The notes beneath the pieces are model-generated. The model worked only from the letters and a program-made list of their open reading frames with translations, ran no database searches and was not told the DNA's origin. This document shows, piece after piece, positions 56,577-64,000 of a stretch of 64,000 bases of DNA. Position numbers and translations under genes: made by a program. Source of the stretch: Cyathus striatus (Eukaryota > Basidiomycota > Agaricomycetes > Agaricales > Nidulariaceae); contig JAOVFP010000011.1 in NCBI GenBank assembly GCA_025738555.1, positions 1,302,001-1,366,000 on the forward strand, read 5' to 3'. Position 1 is the first letter of the stretch. Every line of letters begins with the position of its first letter.

Positions 56577-58441
56577 ATGCTCTGGCTCCTTTCATTTTTC
56601 ACACTACGGCCAGGCCTGGCTTCCGCCGCAATGTATGAACTTGTGCAAAACTTTTCCGGTAATAATTTCATATATGAATGGGATTTTGTCGACGAAAGTA
56701 TTTTATTTTTGCTAAAACCATTTATTCACCTTTTCTAAAAACTGAGTCTTTTAGACGATAGTTCAGATGGAGGAAACCAGTCGTACGAGAATCTCATTTA
56801 CGTTTGGCTTGAGCTGATTCCTCGTAGCTATGTGAATGAACAATACGCAGTGTATCAAAAGCTAATATACAACGACACCTCCAGCGGGCACCTATTCATA
56901 CATGTAGATGACTACACCAGCACTTACCCTTTCGATAACATGGGGAGGGCCTCCGTCAAAATTATGACAAAGGCTACTTATGGCGTGGGAAGTGTTTGGA
57001 TTATTGATATCTTCCATGCACCATATGGAGTAGGTTTCTCCTTGTACAGGCGCGGTAAATGCTGACATTTAAGCTCCAGTGTGGTGTACATCCAGTATTG
57101 TACGTTGTTCAAACACTGAATTATAGAATGTTATATTTACAATGCCATTTCAAGTCGATCTATGGCTCCGACGCAAGTCTGTGGTAATTGGCCTATTGGC
57201 GGGCGAGTATTTATGTTCATCGCATTGTATTTTTTAATGTTTCATTACAGAGCCATCAATATGTTCGAAGCAGTAGATAAAGATGTATCAAGCCAAATGA
57301 GATTGTACACTGGGATAAAGTGTCATGCAAATAGCTCGAATCCCAACCAAAATCAGGCGTCGATTGTTAACACGATGGATTGCAGTGATGACATTACGGG
57401 GTGTACTACTACTAATGCTGGCTTTCCTTCGCATGGTTCCGAATTCAATAACGGTGGAGGTGGTGTATACATTACTGAACTTGCATCCACCGGAATGTCG
57501 TAAGATCAATCTGCGTAAATAGTACCACGTATATCACTGAGTATTTTTAGTGTATGGTACTTTCCCCGCAATAACATCCCGTCTTCCATTTTATACTCCA
57601 ACAGTATTAACACAACAGATATTGGCACACCGGTAGAAAATTGGCCAGCTTCTATTTGTGGATCCCAAGACTTCAGTCAAGTCTTTTTCCCTCAGTCTCT
57701 TATTATTGAAATTATGCTTTGTGACTGTGAGTTATAATGATATTGCTCTCGTTAGTGCTTACTTAAGTACCATGGTTAGATCTGAGTAACACACCCTCGG
57801 CATACAACGAAACATGTGGACCGCACGCCTGTTCCGTGTTTGGAGATGGTTCCAATTTTACGGATGCATATTTTGAGATAGGATCCGTCCAAGTGTTCAG
57901 CCAGTCGGCCGATACTCCAATTGTATCAAAAAGCAGCGCTTCGACCAGTAGTGCTACTTCTACGGCACCCAGTAACGCAGCGGGAAGATCTGATTCTAAC
58001 AATCACAAAGACATGAAAATAGGGCTTGTTATAGGCGTTATTTGTGGCTTCCTTGTCACTGTCGCGGCAGCTTTGTTAGTTTACAGGAGATGGAAAAATA
58101 CTTCAAATTCGGAAGTAGATCCCGTTCCATTTTTCAGTACTCGTCAGGGTAATATTAATGTGATACATAACCCGATGCATGTGCCACCACGACCGAAATC
58201 GTTCATTGTAGAGATATCTGCGGGCATAAACACTGCGGAATTCGATGTTGCAGAGGAAAAGGAACCACATTCAATCATCACTGCCCCTTTCCCTGCCCCT
58301 GCTGCCTCAACCCGCGTGGAAACGGCAGAATTAATGGAGGAGCTTGACATGCTGAGGAGGCGGTTAGCAGAGGCTACAGAGTCTGTGGCGGGGGATACAC
58401 CACCTCCTACTTATTACGAGAATGACGAAAATGTTGATTGA
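56577..58441 (+). CDS. Intact GH16-like pseudoenzyme with TM helix and PPxY tail (gene 3)
   Basis: The signal peptide MLWLLSFFTLRPGLASAA is followed by a GH16-type beta-sandwich: YELVQNFSGNNFIYEWDFV, GHLFIHVDDYTS, GSVWIIDIFHAPYG, FRSMAPTQVCGNWPIGG, AINMFEAVDKD, GGGVYITELASTG, WYFPRNNIPSS, PVENWPASICG, FGDGSNFTDAYFEIGSVQVF. In active GH16 enzymes the motif is G-E-I-D-I-F-E; here it reads G-A-I-N-M-F-E, so nucleophile and central Asp are gone and only the second Glu remains. After a Ser/Thr stalk come a TM helix (LVIGVICGFLVTVAAALLVY), STRQGNINVIHNPMHVPPRP, a coiled coil (AELMEELDMLRRRLAEA) and PPPTYYENDENVD. One intron, splitting the catalytic region, is GC-AG (GCGAGT..CATTACAG). Likely a beta-glucan-binding or orphan surface receptor. 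Confidence 0.8.
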
Positions 58442-58857
58442 GTGGATTATATGTATTCCAACTTAATTATCTTTCTGTAGTTAATTTTTGAACGTCTAAA
58501 CTACTAATAATAATAAGAAACGTAGAACATTCAAGTTTCCTTTCAAAAAAAGCTGAGGTGGAGGTGAAATTTCAGATATAACTGTTGTTATAATGTGTAA
58601 TATTCAGAGAGAAGGCAGGTAAGTAGTAGTCACAGTAAAGGAGTCGGCAGACCTTTCACCAAGCCAGCTAACTGTTTGAAACGACTTGTGCTGGGTTCCC
58701 TTTGGTAATCAGGCTGGTAAGGCATTCGGAATCTACGCATGTTTGGAGGTGGAATTCAAGTGAAATTAAGCAGATTAGTAGAAGATCGAATTGTTCAAGA
58801 ATTGTTCGCCATACTTAGAACGTCATCGGCCGATTCGACGGTCCGGAATCGTCAATC

Positions 58858-58867
58858 ATCACGTGAT
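58858..58867. promoter_or_regulatory. Conserved CACGTG palindrome upstream of ferredoxin copy 3
   Basis: ATCACGTGAT, 263 bp upstream of the ATG at 59121, embedded in a segment conserved with the copy 2 promoter (GTCATCGGCCGATTCGACGG upstream, GATCAATTTT downstream). Likely a bHLH-type binding site. Confidence 0.5.
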
Positions 58868-59120
58868 GTTGATCAATTTTACCCCAACGGCTTTCCGACG
58901 TCGAGCTCATCGTTCTCCGCGTCCTGCTCGTATCCGAGCTCACTGTTCCTTGTAGTTCAATTTCTTCCTTACAGACGCCTGGAGTACTCGCTGAAAGTAA
59001 GGCCTCTTACATTGACAATAGTCTAACATCGAGCGAGCTGACATGTTGGTTTTCGAGTAGAACTTTCACTCAGCATCCCCAACATACCTACTACTTTCAC
59101 TCTACCAGAACCCCAAAATA

Positions 59121-60037
59121 ATGCAGGCTACATCTTCCTTCTCAAGGACCCTGCTACTATTCAGCAGAATGTCAGCAAGAGAGAACTCGTTAAGGCTATC
59201 AACGCCAGCGAGCACGACAATGCGGTGGTACCAGCACCACCACGCGCACCAGCAGTCGCCATCCACTTTCCTCGCCCCGGTGTATCCAACATGGCAAAAG
59301 AGCACAACGAGCTCCTTATTTCCCACACGAACACACCGTAGAACAATACACGCATCCTCTAGTACGCCCGTTCTTTATCTCCGCAGGAGCGCACCTAACC
59401 TCACCTTTGCAGTCGTCCAACACTCCGGGATAGACCGTCCCGAACCAGGGACTGGGTGAGTAAGTCCTCTCTCGCTCTGCACCTCGGCTTGGCTGAGCGT
59501 GGTACACTACAGGATTAAAGTCACATTCGAAGATTCGAAAGGGAATTTGATTAGAACTGTGGAAGCTAATAAGGGGGATGATATTTTGGCTATTGCGCAC
59601 GAGTATGATATTGATTTGGAGGGTGAGTGTCTTTTTTTTGGTTTGGTATGGGAGTGCGGCTGTGCGCGGAAGGTATTCTGGTGAGGAGGGTGGTACTGTC
59701 TAGCTAGTTGATATTGGCAGCTCGCTGCCCTCTATGCCACCACATCCCCTCCCTCCCCCCCTCTTTCTCTCCTCTCCCTTTTATTCCAACACTAACCCCC
59801 TCCCCAGGCGCATGCGAAGGCTCAATAGCATGCTCAACATGCCACATCATCCTCCCCTCACACATCTACAACGCTCTCCCCGAAGCAGATGACGACGAAA
59901 ACGACATGCTTGATATGGCGTTCGGTTTGACTGATAGCAGTCGCTTAGGGTGTCAGGTGAAGCTTACGAAGGAAATGGGGGGGATGGAGGTGAGGCTGCC
60001 TAGTGCGACTAGGAATATGTTTGTTGATGGTGTGTGA
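59121..60037 (+). CDS. Adrenodoxin-type [2Fe-2S] ferredoxin, copy 3 (best preserved)
   Basis: Exons 59121-59455, 59513-59622 and 59808-60037 give 224 residues with GT-AG introns and matching phases. The long basic presequence (about 110 residues, rich in Ser, Thr, Arg, His) points to the mitochondrial matrix. The domain has [29 protein letters not shown], all four ligands ([10 protein letters not shown] and LGCQVKL), the acidic [19 protein letters not shown] stretch that docks the reductase in this family, and [11 protein letters not shown]. Family role: electron transfer from ferredoxin reductase to Fe-S cluster assembly and heme A synthesis. The stop follows FVDG by one residue; a GT donor there (GGTGTGTGA) could instead splice to a terminal exon copy downstream. 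Confidence 0.82.
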
Positions 60038-60339
60038 TTCGTTTTTTGGTTGGGAGGGGGGTGCTGATGGGATTTTTGAGGGTAGGGAAGAAGGCTGCAC
60101 ATTAGTGGGTATCGTTGTAGGGGGGGTAGGGTATGATATATGTGTGCTTGGATAGATTTTATGGATGGCTTTGATTTTGCAATTAGGTGATTTCGCTACT
60201 GTGTTGTGAGAGGGACAAGAACAACTTTCCATCAGTTACTCATCAGAGATTATACCGCTTACACCTCTTACACCCGTACAGGATATACTCTCTTGTACAT
60301 CCTGCCCGACACCCGGCATCTTACTTGCTAATTGTTATA

Positions 60340-61700
60340 TATCCGTGTAGCTCAACACCGTCCTCTTCTACCCATCCTCCCCGAAGGAGCCGATGTCACT
60401 GGCGGACGTCCTAGAGCTGTCAGCTACGAGGCTATGAAGGAGGTCGATGTTTGCGCGCCACTACGAGGGATACGTTTATCGATGGTACGTATATGATTGC
60501 TTTTCAGTTCATGGGCGGAGGCTGATTGGCTGGGTGTACGAAGAAGTACCGTATCCTACACTTGCTCAGTGTCGTCGTCTAACCTTGCTCTGACCATCCC
60601 ACGTCGTCTAGAACGACGACCACGCCAACGGGAGAGCCGGTTAGGACATTGCAGGCCGCTACGAGGAATACGTTTGTCGACGGTACGTACGTGTTGTTGC
60701 ATTTCGATCTATGGGCGGAGCCTGCTGATTGGTTGGGCGTAGAGATGAAGGCTACTGTATCCTATCCTCAGTATCGTCATAGTACCTTGCTCTGACCATT
60801 CCAAGACGTCGAGAACGACAATTGTGCTGACCGTTAGAGCTGGTTAGGGGCTGAGGCCGATGCCCTGTGATCTTATCCAACTCAGTACCATCCGAGAAGC
60901 GGAGGGCCACCTAGTCTTAGTATCACCTAGTGGTGACGACTATTACCTGGCTAGCGTGCCAGAAGAAACGGGCGGATCTGAGGACGTACGGTTTCCACTG
61001 GCCGCTACGAGGAATACGTTTGTCGATGGTACGTACCTGTGTTGTTTTCGGCTCATGGGCTAATTGTTGGGTGTAGCGGAGAAGGCTGCCATACCCTGTA
61101 TGATTCTCGTACGGGCCCACGACGTTTATGCAGACCGGCAGAGGGTTAGGACGGTGTAATGAGGCTATCAGTGATGCAGTTACCGGCTGCTAGTTACCAT
61201 GAGGAATGTGTTGATGGTCGTTGGTGCATGATGGTACGTGCATTGTATTGGGGTGTAGGCTGAGGCTAGTGACCTGTATATCTCATTTAGCCCAGCGCAC
61301 CCGAGAAGTGAAGGATGACCTAGTACCTACTAGTAGGGATGAATACGAGCTGGCTAGGGTGCCAGAAAATAGAGGCGGATGGGAGGCCGTACGGTTTTCA
61401 GCTGCTAGTCGGTGGTACGTGCTGTTGCTTTTCGATCTATGACTGGAGGTTGATTGTTTGAGTGTAGAGATGAAGGATGCCGTATTCTACCTACACTTGC
61501 TCAGTGTCGTCACTCAGCCTTAGACTATCTCACGATGCCATAACTTAATCAGACGATGTCGAAAGCGACGCTCGCGCTGACCACTAAAGCTGGTTAGGGC
61601 ATTACAATCTGAAGCTCATGAGGTGTGGACGAGATGATGATGCAGTTGCTGGCTGCTATCTTTTATGAAAAATGTGATCGTTGACGGTAGTTGATGGTAC
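60340..61700 (+). pseudogene. Tandem array of degenerate ferredoxin terminal-exon copies
   Basis: Six or seven related pieces follow copy 3, at about 60351-60490, 60570-60690, 60770-60860, 60879-61035, 61170-61240, 61290-61420 and 61635-61700. The best two read TLQAATRNTFVDG and STIREAEGHLVLV.., PLAATRNTFVDG; each ends at a GTACGTA donor-like site. Others keep only parts (REVKDDLVPTSRD, ARVPENRG). They resemble the real last exon ([25 protein letters not shown]) but lack the Cys. Short TGCTCAGTGTCGTC and CGATCTATGGGCGGAG words recur between them. Confidence 0.6.
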
Positions 61701-62541
61701 GTGTCTTGTCCCCCGGTGAGCGGGCTGAGGCTAATGGTCTGAGTTTAGGATTAAGGCTGCGCATCGCAGCCCGTTGCTTGCATTCACTGATATCTATAAG
61801 TTTTGCTTTCTGTGTTGGTGGATTCTCCGCTTTGCTGCGAGTTCCTTGAATTGTCTATTATGACCGTCATGCAGTCATCGGTTGGGAGGACTTGGAATGA
61901 GGTTTTATCACTTCCCAGCTTGATACGGTAGACTATACAGTCATCGTTCTCTAGCCTGACTTGAGCAGCGCCCTCCTACGTGTTCCTCAATGGTGCGTTT
62001 TTGCTTTTTGCAGCTAAGCTATGGTTGATCCTTATGCCTTACAGGCCTACTTGCTCTTTCTGGTGCATGCAAGCTCACATCCACTGGTTGGACGTCGCCT
62101 ATCAACTTATCTACGACCTTAATTCAACAGCCATCTTGAGACAGACCCGGCGGATACGGACTGGTTGGTAGACTATGTAGCGAAGGGGTGATTGATGGCT
62201 CTATAAACTCAGTAACCCAGCTCGAGGCATGAGGTACCATTATCACCTTGTTGATGCATCTACCAACTTCCTACTTCAACAACCACCTCGAAGCAGATCA
62301 TAAATACTGCCTGATGAGCCAACGAAGGGGTGATTGATGGGGACACCCATCTACTACGTACGACCTACCTCACTCTCCTTGCCACATACTTTATCGCCGC
62401 ATTTGGGCTCAGTGCGTCTGCAAACTCAGTCCCGCTGGAGGCCCGAGGTACCATCGTCTCCCGCTGCGAAGTGATGGTCTGATCTACCACCAAATTCTCC
62501 AGGTGCAACGCCAAATTAATCATAGAGATAGTTCTTAACAT
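61701..62541. repeat. Intergenic with a diverged direct repeat of about 200-bp period
   Basis: AAACTCAGT(A/C)..CGAGG(C)..GAGGTACCAT recurs at about 62205-62250 and 62420-62455, and GCGAAGGGGTGATTGATGG occurs twice (about 62180 and 62320, the second with a slight change). No gene is visible. Confidence 0.45.
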
Positions 62542-62615
62542 GGCCGACTAGCTCAGTTGGTTAGAGCGTCGTGCTAATAACGCGAAGGTCGTCGGTTCGA
62601 TCCCGGCGTTGGCCA
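62542..62615 (+). tRNA. tRNA-Ile (anticodon AAU)
   Basis: Full cloverleaf of 74 nt: acceptor GGCCGAC paired with GTTGGCC (one G-U), D-arm AGCTCAGTTGGTTAGAGC with an intact A box, anticodon loop CTAATAA giving AAT, a GTCGGTTCGATCCCGGC T-arm containing the B box, and discriminator A. No intron. A run of five T at 62619-62623 is a Pol III terminator. Confidence 0.97.
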
Positions 62616-62618
62616 ACC

Positions 62619-62623
62619 TTTTT
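62619..62623 (+). terminator. Pol III T5 terminator of tRNA-Ile
   Basis: TTTTT four bases after the mature 3' end of the tRNA. Confidence 0.85.
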
Positions 62624-62799
62624 GCGCTTAACACCGAACTGACGAGAGCTTGCCTCGTTATTACTAGCTCGTGGCGGTCTGAGAAATATTACTGTTCCAA
62701 TGCACCCTTTTATGTGATCCGAAATGAAACAAAATAACTATGTTAGATTGCAAAAAATTCAACAGAAGTGAAATCCTAAGTCCTTTTTGCCATAAGTTA

Positions 62800-64000
62800 T
62801 CATCGTGAGTGCGTATTTGCAAAGACCTGCCCATATTCCGGAGGAAGTGTTCTTTCACTATGAGCTGTAAAGACTACGGGGCCCGCATCCACCTCTCGCG
62901 GAGGTGTAGAACTGGAAGCACGTTCGGACGTATTAACATCTACAGAAGATAAAAGTGCATGCGAGAGCGTTCCTGAAGACATATTACGATGCTGAGGTTG
63001 GGCCGGTTTTCCGGACCCCGAGGAAGAGCTTGAAGCAGCGGGTCGTCCACCAGCATACACAACAGGAGCACTGTGGAGATTGTTGACATTGTATCCCATT
63101 AGCGGCTGAGAGGTGCTCCTTTGTAAATCGTAAGGCGTTGCGTCAAGGGAGTCAGAATAGCGTCGCTTGCGCCGCATGAAGAACCACCATGTCGTTAAAG
63201 CTATGATTGATAGCCCTGCAATCCCGCCGACTGCGGCGCCAACGATTGCCCCGACTGGCACTCCTGACGACCCAGATGTAGAGGATGTATCAGAAGTTGA
63301 TGTTGGATTGCTGGCTACCGTAATGCCATTGTCATGTCTTAACCCATGTAAATCGTTTAATTTAAAATACAGTGTTATACACTTACGAATATACCAGATA
63401 GTCAAAAAGTGTCAATGATTCATTCCCAAGGTTCCCTTGTTGACCGTTTTGAAGTACGAACTGATGTTGCCCCGGGGACAACGATGAATTTGAATAGACA
63501 GGAACTTTGTATTCGAACCCATTTGGGCCTGCGGTGGGTATCCATTCAAACCGGCCCACGAGTTCACCGTCGATGTAGAAGGTCATGTTGCTGTACGTAG
63601 TTACACCAGGAGTAGTGAACCCAAGGGCACAGAAAGCGTATATAGCACTTCCTTATAGTCCGCCGTGTCAATATACATAGTGCAGCAGAGAGCAGTACAT
63701 AAGTACCATTAAACGAGAATGTAGCAGTAAGGGGTCCGCTTGGAATATGGGCAGAATTGGCTGCCCAGTACTATATGTGATGGTGAATATCTTGATAGCA
63801 TTTGAAAAGTCGACACATAGAACTTACAGTACCATCATGCCATGTCCCAGCATTCATCTGTTGTGGATCAACGTCTGCACGACAACCAGTACATGACGTT
63901 CCGTCATTCCAATCGCCTGCTGGGAGGTATGCGATTACCCTTCCGGTTAAGGGGTCTGGATTATCATCGTCGACAGTAACATTGACGAGGACTGCTTTTG
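62800..64000 (-). CDS. Type I membrane protein D (5' end beyond window)
   Basis: The visible minus-strand part starts within the ectodomain, just after the presumed signal peptide: VLVNVTVDDDNPDPLTG, AYLPAGDWNDG, CTGC, NAGTWHDGT, then a short exon with GPLTATFSFNG, then SAIYAFCALG, MTFYIDGELVGRFE, HQFVLQNG and LFDYLVYS. An intron (63404-63337 approximately) leads to a Ser/Thr stalk (NPTSTSDTSSTSG), a TM helix with glycine zipper (GAIVGAAVGGIAGLSIIALT), RRKRRYSDSLD and a long Ser-rich tail ending DAGPVVFTAHSERTLPPEYGQVFANTHSR. PPEY is a PPxY motif although the tail is unrelated to the shared tail of B, C and the GH16-like genes. Reads intact as far as seen. Confidence 0.82.

Overview
The window looks like an accessory, transposon-rich segment of a filamentous basidiomycete (probably agaricomycete) chromosome. 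The evidence is genes split by many introns of about 50-60 bp with GT(A/G)..AG or GC..AG borders and CTRAY-type branch sites, a nuclear tRNA-Ile(AAU), a secreted class-3 lipase, GH16-like and single-pass membrane protein families, an adrenodoxin-type ferredoxin family, Ty3/gypsy retrotransposons and many non-autonomous DNA transposons. Nothing bacterial or organellar was seen. All identifications come from reading the sequence; no database search was run.

Layout. 1-4648: a decayed minus-strand Ty3/gypsy element, cut by the window edge, followed by a presumed LTR and pyrimidine-rich and AACTTAAC-type repeat arrays (to about 7.08 kb). 7.46-9.33 kb: first GH16-like membrane protein gene, broken by two small deletions. 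13047-22293: a complete minus-strand Ty3/gypsy element with two identical 717-bp LTRs and a 4-bp target duplication. It carries gag-protease and pol frames that overlap by 28 nt, and a four-exon gene of opposite polarity (13955-15058) between pol and the 3' LTR. 25.2-32.3 kb: membrane protein genes A (intact) and B (broken), a ferredoxin gene and mobile elements. 34.36-42.32 kb: a second GH16-like gene split by four separate insertions. 42.3-49.3 kb: no confident gene, one MITE and degenerate repeats. 49.4-50.7 kb: intact lipase on the minus strand. 51.3-51.9 kb: Tc1/mariner-like MITE. 52.8-60.0 kb: ferredoxin copy 2, membrane protein C, intact GH16-like gene 3 and ferredoxin copy 3. 60.3-61.7 kb: degenerate copies of the ferredoxin terminal exon. 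62.5 kb: tRNA-Ile. 62.8-64.0 kb: membrane protein D, cut by the right edge.

How it fits together. The host content is a repeatedly duplicated cluster of type I membrane proteins interspersed with mitochondrial-type ferredoxin genes. Two unrelated ectodomains occur: a GH16 fold whose catalytic motif has lost its nucleophile, and a compact domain starting near VNVTVDD and ending near LFDYLVYS. In several members both are joined to the same transmembrane and cytoplasmic module: a TM helix, a basic stretch, an STRQGN..HNPM block, a short coiled coil and a C-terminal PPTYYE. That architecture (a catalytically dead glucanase fold or another ectodomain on an exchangeable tail ending in a WW-domain ligand) suggests a family of cell-surface sensors or adaptors undergoing birth, death and domain exchange. 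This and the spliced antisense gene of the retrotransposon are the two most interesting features here.
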